DNA of 64,000 bases from Juglans regia (taxonomy: Eukaryota; Streptophyta; Magnoliopsida; Fagales; Juglandaceae). The stretch covers positions 19,977,370 to 20,041,369 of the forward strand of contig NC_049904.1 in the NCBI RefSeq assembly GCF_001411555.2, given 5' to 3'. A program made the translations under genes and the position numbers. This document shows, one piece after another, positions 37,501-49,191 of this stretch. Position 1 is the first letter of the stretch, and every line of letters begins with the position of its first letter. The notes under the pieces were generated by a model. It saw only the letters and a program-made list of their open reading frames with translations, was not told where the DNA came from and made no database searches.

Positions 37501-39054
37501 ATTATTAAACTAATCTCAACTCAAAACCTTCTTACACATGGGACCCACAACTTTTTTTAAATTTAAAACATTTTTATATATTGGATCCACAACCTTTTTC
37601 AATTTTCCATAAAAAGTATTAAATTCATCTTAATATTCAAACACATTTTAAACTTAGTTTATATGAGCCCCACATAACTCCTTTCACTACTCAACTCATT
37701 ACTATTTATAGAGAACTCAACTCAACATCCAAATGCAACCTAAATCAGTAATGTTATCGATGTAACTGATCATAAGACTATATAAGTAAACCTTAAAAGT
37801 ACGATTAGAAAACATGTCTACTAAATCAATAGCCTTATCTATGTAAATTGATTCAAATAAGACTACGAATATATACCTTCAAATTTGTTGCTGGAAAGGT
37901 ATAGCTCTGTAAGCATAGTTAAATTCCCTATTTCTGGGGGTAGTCTTCCTGTAAATTTATTAGTCGATAAATATAGAATTTGCTACTGTTTGTATTTGAA
38001 CAAAATGGATAAGTACTATATTAGAGGTTGAAAGCAGACTAAACATACCTTCAAAGTTGTTTTCATCAAGGTATAGCACTGTAAGCATAGTTAAATTCCC
38101 TATTTCTGGGGATAGTTTTCCTGTAAATTTATTAGTCAATAAATATAAAATATACTACTGTTTGTATTTGAACAAAAAGGATAACTATTATATATTGGAG
38201 GCTGATAGCCGACTAAACATACCTTCAAAGTTGTTGTCATCAAGGTATAGCTCTGTAAGCATAGTTAAATTTCCTATTTTTGGGAGTTCACCTGAGAATT
38301 GATTATGAGAAATAGAAAGATACTGTAGATTGGGAAGATGGTCAAACATATATGTAGGTAGTCCACCATATAGCATATTCTCGCCGAGTTCAATGATTTG
38401 TAGTAAAGATATGTTGAAGAAAATGGAGGATATCGGTCCTAAAAGCTTGTTCACTCCAAGATAAATTTCTTGCAAGGAAGATATCTTGAAGATAGATGAA
38501 GGTATGGAGCCCGAAAGCAGATTGAATCCAACAGAAATAACTTGCAATGAAGATATGTTAGACAGAGATGGTGGAATAGTACCTATGAAATTGTTATTGT
38601 TAAGATACAATTTTCTAAGTTTAGTTAGTGATCCCAACAATGATGGAATTGCTCCATCGAATTCATTGTATCCAAAGTCAAAGAATTTCAACCGAGTAAG
38701 ATGAGACAACTCCATTGGGATTGAGCCATGAAAACTATTGTTTTGGATGCTTAGGCTCACAAGAAATGAAAGGTTACCGATATGCGGAGGAATAGTACCT
38801 GTAAGGCCCATGAAAGAAAGGTTTAAGACCCTGACTCGGTAATGTCTAGAACCACAAATGACACCTACCCAATTGCAAACAGAAGTATTAGTAGACCAAT
38901 TTTTTGTCAAATGATTTTGGGAATCAAAAGAAATATGAGCTTTCAAGGTAAGAAGAGCAGATTGATCCGTGGTAATGTTGGGAGTTGCTGCCAAGGCAAC
39001 GCTAAACCCGCACACAAAATAAAGCATGATCGGGAAACTTGTTGGGGCAGCCAT
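34518..39054 (-). CDS. LRR receptor-like serine/threonine kinase (EFR/Xa21-type, subfamily XII)
   Basis: Predicted plasma-membrane immune-type receptor of 1108 residues. Exons on the minus strand: 39054-38223, 38120-38049, 37948-37877, 37064-35067 and 34870-34518. All junctions are GT-AG, all in phase 1, and the frame stays open to TAA at 34518-34520. The protein has a signal peptide (1-23), an LRR N-terminal cap with CNWVGV (60-65), some two dozen LRRs of the plant LxxLxLxxNxLxGxIP type, a transmembrane helix (about 762-784) and a kinase. Kinase motifs are GEGSFGSVY, the lysine of IAIK, HCDLKPSNVLLD, DFGMAK and MAPEYG, the last restored by the final splice. HCD in place of HRD marks a non-RD kinase, the class of EFR, FLS2 and Xa21. 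Exons 2 and 3 are 72 bp and encode one LRR each. The ligand cannot be predicted. Homologues are often annotated At3g47570-like. Confidence 0.9.
37412..37740. mobile_element. PIF/Harbinger-type MITE in receptor-kinase intron
   Basis: 329 bp are flanked by TAA at 37409-37411 and 37741-37743. The ends are GACTGCATTTGG and CCAAATGCAACC, reverse complements apart from two positions. Unit 1 (about 8304-8320) has the empty site ATACTAAATCAAT. A three-base TWA duplication is typical of Tourist/PIF-Harbinger MITEs. It inserted into intron 3 after the duplication and leaves the splice sites untouched. Confidence 0.88.
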
Positions 39055-42000
39055 GTGAAGTGTACGTCGGTTTAGGCACTCAAATTGAGGAATGACAAGT
39101 AAGACTGATGTTTAAAAAGATTGCAGCTAGAGAGGGAGGGAGGGAGGGAGGGAGAGGGTGGTTTGCACGTTATTGTCATCATTGACTTGTGTGGTAAAAT
39201 TAACGTGGAAAGACCACCAATTCGTGCTGTGCTTTAGAAAAATTATGCAGATATCAACGTCAATCATTCACATTTTAGAAACGCTACAAAGTACAAATTG
39301 CTCCTCACGTTTCTAAATAGATTGGAAAAAAAAAGAAAAAGAAAAAAGGAGCTTCGATATTGGGCAAACGGTTCGATCTCCAACTCAGAGACATTACATT
39401 TCAACTTTGACCTGCTTTAATATATATAATAAATTATTAAATTACTAATTAATGCCTCAATTAATAATCAAAATCTTTAAAATTTGGTATAACTTACGTC
39501 ATATCGTGTGTCATTTTTATGGATTTTAACGAACAAATTTGAACTCAGAATGAAAATTTCAAAACTTTAGTAGTTATGGATATCATTATCAGTTTTAGTC
39601 TCGTTTGTTTTCGTAGATAAGATGAGATAATATTAAAGTTAAAAATTAAATAAAACATTATATTAGAATATATTTTTTAATATTATTTTTCTTTTAAAAT
39701 TTGAAAAAGTTGTAATGATTAGATGAGATGAGTTGTGAGCAATTGTGAAAACAAATGATGAATCAAATTAGCATACTGAATATTAAAAAAAAACCATCAA
39801 ATTAGCTATTAAATGCAATTTCGTTGAGGAATCAAAGAAAAAATAAATAAATAATAACAATAATAAAAAGAAAGAAAGAGAAAAAGGTAAAAAACTAGAC
39901 ATAATTTTGCATAATCTAATATAACAACATATAGAAGAATATTGTCAACAAAGAAAATCACTCAAAAAGAAAAAAAACAAATCTTATAAACATGGCTTGA
40001 TATATGTTATATTGTATCTGCCTTATAATGAAGAGAAATGTATATATATGTTCCATTCAACGTCAATTGTGATAATATTGTTCATATCTTGGAAGGAAAT
40101 CTGAAAAACATTTTTCCAAAATCGAATCAGGCTTGTACTCTACAACCAAGCGTCTAAAATCAAGACTGCAGAAAGTTAATGATATGGCATTAGATGATTT
40201 GAGACTATTTATTATATTTTATTTATAAATTTATTATCTAATGCCACATCATGACTGGATGATGAGAATTTAGATGATGAATATATTTTTTTCTTTTATA
40301 TATGAGTGGCTCTACAGCCACACATGGGGATCCTAATCGATTGGCGTCCCGACAATGCATTTTTTTTTTTATTTCATGTACTTTTTAATACTTTTAAATA
40401 TATTTTAAAAAAATTTACAACATCATTATAAAACATTTCCTTAATCATTATAAAAAAAAAACCATTGTCGGGATCCCATGTGTGGCTTTAGCATTTATGT
40501 TTATATATTTAAGATGTCATCATTTTTTTAACTTAAAAAAAGTGATAAAAGACTGATAAAAAAAAAAGAAAAAATATTTTATATTTGAATGATATTTCAA
40601 AAATAATGAAATTATGAAAATCTTTGAGAAGTTTTAAGAATTTTGGTGGTGTCCAAATATGGCATTAATTTTTTAAATTTTTTTATTTAATGGTTAATGA
40701 AGTATTTTTTTTAAGATTTATATATATATTTTTTTATTTTTAAAAATAAAAAAGATGTTTAATTTAAAAAATAGTTGAATATTTTAAAACATGTCTATAA
40801 AAAGGAATCCTACTCTAGTCACCATGATTTGTGTCTCGTCTTAAAACTATTTTATATCATCTCATTATTCAAACGAAACTAAAAGTTGTGGTTAATTTAT
40901 TATTAAAATAACTACATTTTCTAGCCCCTTAATTAAATAATGATAAGGTTGTTGATCACATGCCAATGAAAGTTATGTGACAACCTGCTTGAATAATATA
41001 CAAGGCATTAATTTTATGATATCCATTTTGTCAAATTCACGGTCAATGCAAAAGACATGCCCATTAAATAAAAGTTGTGGTTGATTTTGAGTAGAATATC
41101 TACATTTTTTAACCCCTTAAATGGTGCACGGCAGCCTTAAAAAGTCTTGCTAGTTGAAAACTGCATGTTTCACATGCATGATGTTGACCCCCTATTAGGG
41201 AAATAATTTATTGGCCGTCGGCCTTCGGCTTGAATATATCCACTTCGGGTAGTATACGCACTCAAAAGAGTCTATAATTTAAGATGACTGTTATAATTAT
41301 AAAGAAATTATATAAAAATAATTTTATAAATTAACTTAATTTTTAAGTGATCTATTAGATCTTTTTTATTATTTTTAAAAATTATTTTATAATTTATTAA
41401 TTATAAAATTATTTTTATAACATTTATTTGTATTTAAAGTATTTATTATAGTTTAATTGTAGACTTTTCAGCTTCAAAAGTTACGATGTTTCGTAGGGAC
41501 GGATGGATCCTCAAAGACTCAGATTTTCTGTCATTATCATTAGTGGCTGCCTTATTACAAACTTCATGACACAAATTAGTGCGCTTTGTATTCTTCGTCC
41601 TATCGCATCCTGTCATGTGACAGCTAGCTAGAGTAATATACAAGGCATGCATTAACTTTATCATATTCATTTTATCAAATTCATCGAACTAGACTACTTA
41701 CTCCAATAATGCATTTTTAGACCCTCTAATCAATGCAAAGGACATGATGCCCATTAATTAGTCGTGGTTGATTTTTCATTGGAATGTCTACATTTTCTAG
41801 CCCCTTAAATGGTGCACGGCAACCTTAATGTCGAGCTAGCTCGGTCTTTATCGTTAGTTGAAAACTGCACGTTTCCACATGTTGGTGACACTGCTCTTGG
41901 GCAAAGAACCTATTGACCGTTGGTTTGAGCTATCAACTTCGTGAAGTGATGGCGATGGATCTTCAAGGACTCGGATTTTCTGCCATTCCCATTGTTAGTG

Positions 42001-42378
42001 AGTGACAGTTTTCAAACATCATCTCACAAATTACTGAGCTTGCAATTCTTCGACCGGTCCCATTAAATGAGTACCATTTGGATTTTTCTTATAACCATGA
42101 GATCAATTTCGTAGTGTCGTAGTTTGCTGGAAGTCCTTTTAGAGAGACAGCTCGAGCTGTAATCAAGTTAAATTGAGTTGGTTTATCAATTTCATATATT
42201 CATAAATTATCTTTTTAATGAATTTGAATTTATTGTTCATAAATTGTTTAGTTGATTTATTATTTGTTAGATGAAATAAATATCATTATTGAAATTATAT
42301 ATATATTATTAACGAGTTACATTATTTAAATTAATTGGTCAGGTAAATTATGTATAAAAATCTTGTAGTCGTAATAAT
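39055..42378. promoter_or_regulatory. 5' flank of the intact receptor kinase
   Basis: Collinear with the flank of the pseudogene. It contains a (GGGA)n tract close to the ATG (about 39131-39155), MITEs at about 39600-39765 and 40315-40493, and the repeated module at 40948-41136 and about 41610-41824. An AT-rich stretch with TATATATAAT near 39420 could supply a TATA element, but I cannot place the transcription start. Confidence 0.5.
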
Positions 42379-42480
42379 TAGGGGTGAAAACCAACCCCTT
42401 CGGTTCGGTTTTTGGGCAAAACCGACGCCGACCTACTGGTAATTTGCGGGGGAGAAAACCAGCCGAAATCGATCGACAGG

Positions 42481-44642
42481 TAGGGCTGAGCACCGACCGA
42501 TTCGGAGTCGGAGGGCCCAGACTCCGACTCCGACTTTGTCGGAGCTCGAATCCGACCTCCGACTCCGACTCCGACTTTGTCGGAGCTCGAATCCGACCTC
42601 CGACTCCGACTCCGACTCCGCGATGTATATTATCTGATCTGACTCCGACTCCGACTTGTCGGAGCGGAGTCGGATTACCAAGAGGAGCTGCGGCCTGCGT
42701 GAGAGGAGGGGCTCTGCGAGAACGCCGCGCGAGGGAGAAGCTACGTGAGAGGAGGGTTGCGCCTCGCCGACTGCGCATTGCGCGAGAGAGGGGTTTCGCG
42801 AGAGAGGGGCTCTGCCGCTGCGAGAGGGTTGCGCGAAGGACGGGCTTCGCGAGAGGGAGGAGTTGTGCGAGAGAACTGCGCCGGCTGCGGCGCTGCGCGA
42901 GAGAGAGGGCGACTGGCGAGAGAGGGCTGCGGCGCTGCGCGAGAGAGAGGGCGCGAGGGATGGGCTTCGCGAGAGGGAGGAGTTGTGCGAGAGAGGGAGT
43001 CAGGGACCAGAGGGTTGTGAAAGACTATGAGAGCTGCGCCGGCTGCGGCGCTGTGCGAGAGAAAGGGCGACTGGCGTCAAGCGAGAGAGGGATGCGGCGC
43101 TGCGTGAGAGAGAGGGCACAGGTTTGAACTTGAAGAAGGGCTAAGCTGGGCTGCACTGCAGACCTAAATGAGAAATTGAGAATGACTAAATTAAATTCAA
43201 TACCCCACTCCCAGGTATCCAACGGCGCCGTTTTTGCTATAACGAATAGTTACTATAGTAATATACTAATATACATTATATACTAATTAATATCAATCTA
43301 TTTTATATTATATATATATATATATGAAGATTCATAAAAAAATATATGATATATATTATTATATATGAATATTAAAAAAAAGACACCGACACTGTATACG
43401 AAATATTATTAATACACTAATATACTTTATATATATATTAATATATATAAATATATGTAATACACTAATAGTATTAGTATATTAGTATTAGTATTAATAT
43501 TAGTTATACTAGTAGTGATATTAGTTATACTAATAGTTATATTAGTATTAGTATTAGTTATTATTATACTATATATTATACTAATAGTGATATTAATACT
43601 ATATAATATATATAGTTATAGTTAAAGTCATTTAGTATAACTATATTAGTATAAGTTATAGTGATTTAGTATAGTTATGATACTACAAGTTATAACTATA
43701 GTCTATATTAGTATTAGAATTAGTTGTAGTGATTAGAATAACTATATATTAGTATTTGCTATAATGATTTTAATTTAGTATAACTATATAATAGTATTAG
43801 TATATTAGTATTATACTGACTATATTACTGATTGTATTAATATACTTAATGTCTAATACTAGTATATCACTATAGTTAATAACTTAATAGTATCATATAG
43901 TAATATAGTATTAGTAATTGATACTACAGTAATTTATATAGTCATTTATATATAGGCTTAAAGTGGTTTACTAATTTATATATAGTAATTAATACTATTA
44001 GACTATTAGTAATTTATATGAATAATACTTTAGTTATTATACATTAGTATTATATGTTATTATAAATTTATAGATTAGTGTTTATACATTAGTATTACAA
44101 TATTACATGTCGATGTTATTATTCATCTTAGTGTTTATAGTATATTATATATACATTAGTTATTAGTATTATATGCTATTATATTTATACATTAGTAATT
44201 TAGTGTTACATGGTAGTAATATTGTAAATTTGTAATAGTATGATATTTACATATAGTCATATACTAAACTATTATTAGTCAATTTAGTCTATATATTATA
44301 GTATAAATATATTATTTAACTAGTATATTATTGAGTTTAACTAACTATATAAGATATAGTTGTATAAAATTTAAATAATTAATATATAGAAAAACACATA
44401 TTTTATAAAATATGTATAAAATCGGAGACGGGAGGCGGAGGCGGAGTCGGAGGGAGACGTCGGAGGCGGAGGATCGGAGTCGGATCGGAGCGGAGTCGGA
44501 GTCGGATCATCAATGGATCCGACTCCGACTCCGACTGTCAAGAAGAAAAAACCTCCGACTCCGCTCCGACAAGTCGGAGCCGGAGCGGAGTCGGAGCGGA
44601 GTCGGATTCGGAGTCGGATTGTCGGATTTTTGCTCAGCCCTA
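42481..44642. mobile_element. hAT-like element with TCGGAG subterminal arrays
   Basis: Perfect 12-bp inverted ends: TAGGGCTGAGCA (42481-42492) and TGCTCAGCCCTA (44631-44642). Inside each end lies an array of the hexamer GACTCC/GGAGTC (42501-42668 and 44425-44632), inverted with respect to each other. The middle has a GC-rich GCGAGAGAGGG repeat tract (42690-43130) and a long AT-rich tract with TTAGTATTAG motifs (43240-44400). No transposase is present. No 8-bp target duplication is visible, so ends may be shuffled. Confidence 0.7.
42690..43130. repeat. GC-rich GAGAGAGGG tandem tract
   Basis: Imperfect repeats of GCGAGAGAGAGGG and CTGCGGCGCTGCGCGAGAG. A longer segment containing GGCTTCGCGAGAGGGAGG recurs at about 42842 and 42962 (120-bp step). 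The arginine-rich ORFs here are products of this composition. Confidence 0.8.
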
Positions 44643-46617
44643 GTAGCATCTGTGCCTTTTGCTCAGTGGCAGCAGCCCTGGCTTGGTCTAGGCTCAAAGA
44701 CGAAGCCCGGTCTCTGACATCCCCACCAGAAGAGGAGGGGCGGCAACTACAAGCTACCAGGAAAAGTTCGGGAGGGACCCCCAACTCTTGGTGCACGAGC
44801 CAAGGACAATGGGAGATGGAGGCTCTAAATTATTATCGTCACTTAACTCAATGATGGGAGGATCCAGGGAACCGGATCGACCATACTTGGCCCCTCGGAA
44901 GGAAGGGGGGCGGTATCAGTGAGGGGGGAGGTGGACCTGGAGATCCCCTCTCGATTTTTGACCTCGGAGGGGGGGATGTCCCCATGTTCCACCCCCACTT
45001 CTCGTTCCCCCTCATCTTCTTGATCCTCTTTTTCCTTTTCAAAATCGTCTTAAACGTAGAATTTGGGATGTCTCGCTTCTTTTTCCTCCCCTTTTGTTTC
45101 TTCCTCCTCGCTCGCAGCCCTAGAGGGACTTCGCTCCTCTTCCCGAAGTTCGACTTCGGGACTCTGCTCCCCTTCCAGGTGACCGACATCTGTGAACGGC
45201 TCGAGAGCGTCACAAGCGACTACCCCTAGAGCATCTTCAAAGGCCGTGAACAGCTCGAATGTGTTGGGTCAGCTAGGAGAGGGCGTGCAAAGGAGCTAAA
45301 AAAGTGCGCTTGCAGGTCACACTCATCTAGTTCTTCCTCCGAAGGCAGCAGGGGGTCGATGAGGGATGCAGAAGGAGGAAGCTGGGGACACGTAGTAGTA
45401 GAAGGCTCGGCGGATGAATGCAAATTGCCCGAAAATGACGTGGTTCCCCACGACGGAGGAACCAGAATCCCTAGGCGCGAGGGTTGTTGCCCTTGGGAGG
45501 CCCCGACATGGCTTCCCGACTCCCCGGCACGATTACGAGAAGAAGAAGAATCCCCAGCCTCACCGCTTTGCCTCTCCTACGGTGAATCGTGACATACCTT
45601 CGATTTTTTTGCTCGACAATTGGAGGAACTTGAGGCAAACTTCCATGCCCATGGAGAGGGGATACCACTCAAGAAATTTCTCCAGATGGAATATGAGCGA
45701 ACAGGCACCGACATGTAATTGCGGATGTTCTCATATGAGAGGACCAGATCGGTCTGCGACTCATCAGGATGGGCCTGCACCTAAGCTGTCACCAACTCCA
45801 AGTGAGCCTCTTCCCTCCGATTGAGGGTGAGTTCCAAGCTCTTCATAGAAGGGGGAGTCCCAACACGCCTGAATAGGATACTCCTTCTGGGCGGCCTCCC
45901 CCTCGAGGAACTCAAAATACGAGCCAGACACGAAAAAAAATTTATGAGACCACTCATTTATGCTTGAGTGACATTGCTTGAGCTAGGCGATCTTTCAACC
46001 TAGAGACCGGGTTGGAAACTGCAGTTGCTTCCTGGCTGGTAGTTGAGGCAGTATACATACAAGACCTCTCGAGCCGTCAGATCGGGGTATTCCTCGGGGT
46101 TCTTACTAAGTACCATCTGGAAGTTGATACAACTAGATATTAGGAGCCACCACGCATTAGGATGGAGCTGCACCGGAGCCAGCCAAAGATAACTTAGAAC
46201 CTCATGAGCCGGACTGCAAAATGGGAGGCGGAGACCATTAGCGAAGATTAATTGGAAAAGACCCACCTTCGTTGCTGCGCCATTAGGATTCTCTGCATGC
46301 TTGCTCCCCCGAGGAATCTCCAGAACAACGGAAGGAGGAATTTTGTACTTGGAGCATAACACCCTAAGGTTGTCACCAGAGATGGAGGAAACCCAGCGTT
46401 TTCCCCTGAAAAATGGAGGAACAAGATCAGCCTTGGGTTCCATAACAGTGGTAGGAACACGGTGGATGGAAGAAGGGGGAAAAAGGGTCGCAATGAGGAA
46501 GGAAAAAGAAGGGGTGGCAAACGCGACGGCTTGGAACACAGTTGATATGAACTCATGGGAATAGAATTCCTTGAACCCACAATCAATTTGAAAACTAACC
46601 AAGAATGCCAAAATCAA
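44643..46617 (-). pseudogene. Degenerate gypsy-type ORF1 (plant transposon domain)
   Basis: The best open part, 46000-46617, encodes a stretch with VVLEIPRGSKHAENP, LRLPFCSPAHEVLSYLWLAP and QLHPNAWWLLIS. This resembles the plant 'putative gypsy-type transposon' domain (Pfam PF04195-like), found in the first ORF of some large plant retrotransposons. After a frameshift, the sense continues at about 45830-45960 with FFVSGSYFEFLEGEAAQKEY, typical of the same proteins, then decays through 44848-45423. No RT or integrase lies nearby. It is a relic or part of a non-autonomous element. Confidence 0.65.
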
Positions 46618-47862
46618 GTCAATGGATGGAGAATCTAGACCAGTTGAGAACTAGTTTCAAGAACATAGATTATATTAAAATCTAGACCGGTTGAAGAACC
46701 TGTCTCAAGAACCCAGATTACAAGGAGAAATGCCACAAAAGTTGTGATTTGCCTTTGATAAGTTCAAAGGTTTATTCAAGAATAAGAGTAGATAAACTAA
46801 ACTCACAATGAATAAATTTATCAAATTTCATAAACTGATTAAAATGAGGCTACAAAGAGTATTTAAACCAAAACCTAATTAAAACCCTAGCCAAAATAAA
46901 TCTCCATCTTCCAGAAATACCCCTGAGTGAATAGTATCGCGGCTATAGTAACTTACATATCTCAATCCCCCAAAAACCCTAGGTTAACATAAAATTCTTT
47001 TCCAAAATACCCTTGGGCAAAATACAAGGCTTTCCCAAAAGAAACCCTAGCTACAAATTAAAACAATCCGTAAACCACCCTTAAAAACTTCTCTTGAAAC
47101 CCTAGTTCATAAAAGATATGTGGGCCAAATATCCTCAAACCCTATTATTCTAGACTAATTCCTATAACTAATAAAATAAGCCTTTTTAATAAATTAGATA
47201 AGGTCCAAACAATAACTCTAGCTCATGTCTTCCATAGCTTGTATCAAGTGGATTAAAACTGAATTTCATTCTCTGAAGCCTATCTTGAGTGTTGGAGTCT
47301 TGCTAGCTTCTTCCCAACTGGATTGTACCAATCCTTGCATTGCCTCCTTAATCTTCTTGGCTCTTGACCTTGTAATTGGCTCATATGGAACTTGCAAAGG
47401 ATCTTTAAGACTAGATCCATCTTGGTGCCATCAACGGTAGCCAGAGAAAGAAAGTGGAGAAAAACGTGATGGCTGGAGAGAGAATGGGAGAAATGACAGG
47501 AACATGATGAATGGACAAAGGAGGAAATGGGTGAAGAAGAAAGGGAAGTGAGCTTTATATAGTGGAGGAAGGATGGAGACGGTGCAGGAAATGAAGTGAC
47601 CCTGATAGCAGCAACGTCAGCAAGCGCAACGAGGCACATGGCATCTGAAGCAATGGCAGGAATGGTAGTCGTCGTGTCAAGAGAGTTGGGGCCATGGACC
47701 AATGAGGTCCCAAGACACAAAGGAAAGGGCGGTCGGCATGTCCAATCTATCATCGGGAGATGGGAAGACCTCGGGAGAGGAAGAGAGGCGCCCATCAAAT
47801 GGGAGGATGACCTCAAGAACTTGAAGCGACGGAAGCCAAACGGGTGGCACCATAATTAAAGG
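46618..47862. other. Retroelement-like non-coding sequence
   Basis: Contains a tandem pair of about 50 bp around TCTAGACCGGTTGA (46629-46728). ORFs at 47280-47816 and on the opposite strand lack domains and splice context. I read this as the flank of the adjacent retroelement, not as a gene. Confidence 0.45.
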
Positions 47863-48765
47863 TGTTATGAATTCCCACCACATGCCCGTGATAGGAATTT
47901 GCAGGATACTGTGAGGGAGGGGCCCATCCCAGAAAGGCCCAAGCTCAAGGAGGTCAAGTTACGGAACCCCAGGCCCTTAGACGAGACCCTGTCGTGGGCT
48001 AGGAGCCCGGGCTAGAGGACCGCGTGCCGAGCCCATAACTCAAACCTGCCTGGGAAGGCCTTTAGGCGTCGAGCTCGGATACGCCAAGGAGAGCGTCTCA
48101 GAACTCAGCAATCTACTGAGCCCTACCATGCAGGACTGTGTGCCAAGCCTCTAACTGCAAACCTACCAGGGAAGGCCTTTCGACACTGAGCTCGGAGTAG
48201 GCCAATGAGAGTGTCTCGGGACTCGGCAACCTACAGAGTCCTACCGTATGTCAATGTGCAGGATGCCCTACTCTCTGCTAACGACTGGACATATGACCCA
48301 TCATGGCCTCATCAGTCTCAAGGCACCAGAGTACGCAGGACGGCTCGGCCACGACCTGACACCCAACTCTGGCAGAAAGGTGGCACCAGGTTTGACCAAG
48401 CACGGCTTGACACGCCACAATCTCCCTCGGCCGCCAAAGCCGTAGACTGACATGCTATTGCAGTAAGGAATGAGTGGTAACAAGTCTGACTTAGGTACTA
48501 CCTGACACGCCGCGATCTCCCTCGGCTGTGGATCCCGGATCAGGTATAAATAACAACCATCTCTTCTACGGGAGGCCTCTCTCTCTCATGAAACCCTTTT
48601 ACTATTCTATCTAATCTTATGAGCTTTTCTTGTCACTAGAGGATTATTTACTGACTTTGGCATCGGAGTAACCCCGGATGTCACCGGAGCCTTTCCTCCC
48701 TCTTAGTTGCAGGTGGCGTGAGCTTGGTTGTCTTGGTACTTCTCGGGCTGCGAAACATGACATCA
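47863..48765 (+). mobile_element. LTR-like block with promoter
   Basis: About 0.9 kb starting TGTTATGAATTCCC and ending ACATGACATCA, with a TATA-like box (GGTATAAATAAC, about 48542-48553). This is followed by a CT-rich leader and a TTACTGACTTTGGCATCGGAGT motif common in the R/U5 of plant gypsy LTRs. It includes a 116-bp imperfect tandem duplication (48018-48249). No partner LTR was found, and the flanks show no target duplication. Confidence 0.55.
48018..48249. repeat. 116-bp tandem duplication
   Basis: GACCGCGTGCCGAG...GGGAAGGCCTTTAGGCG at 48018 and GACTGTGTGCCAAG...GGGAAGGCCTTTCGACA at 48134 are diverged copies lying head to tail. Confidence 0.8.
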
Positions 48766-49191
48766 ACATATATGTTTAAGATTAAAATTTATATATTATA
48801 TCAAATGTTATTTTAAAAATTATAAAATTAATTTTATGTTGTATCACACGTTGTATTAATTTTATATTATAAGATTAATAGACCTGAATAATAATATTAG
48901 AATTTCATGTTATATTAATTAATAATTTAGCGTATAATATATATAATATAATATAAGAAATTATAACTATATATACCGGTCCGATTCGGTTTAAACTAGT
49001 TTTTAAAATATGAAAACCGATACCACACCGGACCGCTTACAAACCGGACCGAACCCCGGTACGGGCCAGTTCAATCGGTTTTCATATTTTTTTTCACCCC
49101 TAATGAGCAAATACCCTTCACTCTTCGATAAAGATATTTCGAGGATAGACTTTTTATAAGAATGAGAGATAGTAACACCTTGAACCTTCAA

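Larger units (their letters stand above)
33105..42378. repeat. Segmental duplication unit 2
   Basis: Collinear with 4655-12735 plus 23409-24905 and holding the intact receptor-kinase gene. The left edge coincides exactly with the end of the LTR block at 33104. The right edge coincides with the hAT-type end at 42379. It lacks the pararetrovirus and the 602-bp hAT element of unit 1. Confidence 0.9.
42379..49102. mobile_element. hAT-type ends enclosing nested insertions
   Basis: TAGGGGTGAAAA at 42379-42390 and TTTTCACCCCTA at 49091-49102 are perfect 12-bp inverted repeats. The first 100 bp resemble the hAT insertion at 9379; the last 120 bp carry ACCGGACCG-type motifs. The material between is a second hAT-like element (42481-44642) and retroelement sequence. 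The flanks (GTAATAAT and ATGAGCAA) do not form a target duplication, and the right flank does not resume unit-1 homology. The two ends may therefore come from different copies, or the right border is rearranged. Confidence 0.5.

Noticed and set aside
42384..43127. 247-codon arginine-rich ORF
   Set aside because: It spans the hexamer array and the GAGAGAGGG tract of a hAT-like element; there is no domain and the composition alone explains it.
47280..47816. 178-codon minus-strand ORF
   Set aside because: Low-complexity Ser/Pro/His content, no domain, and located between retroelement pieces.
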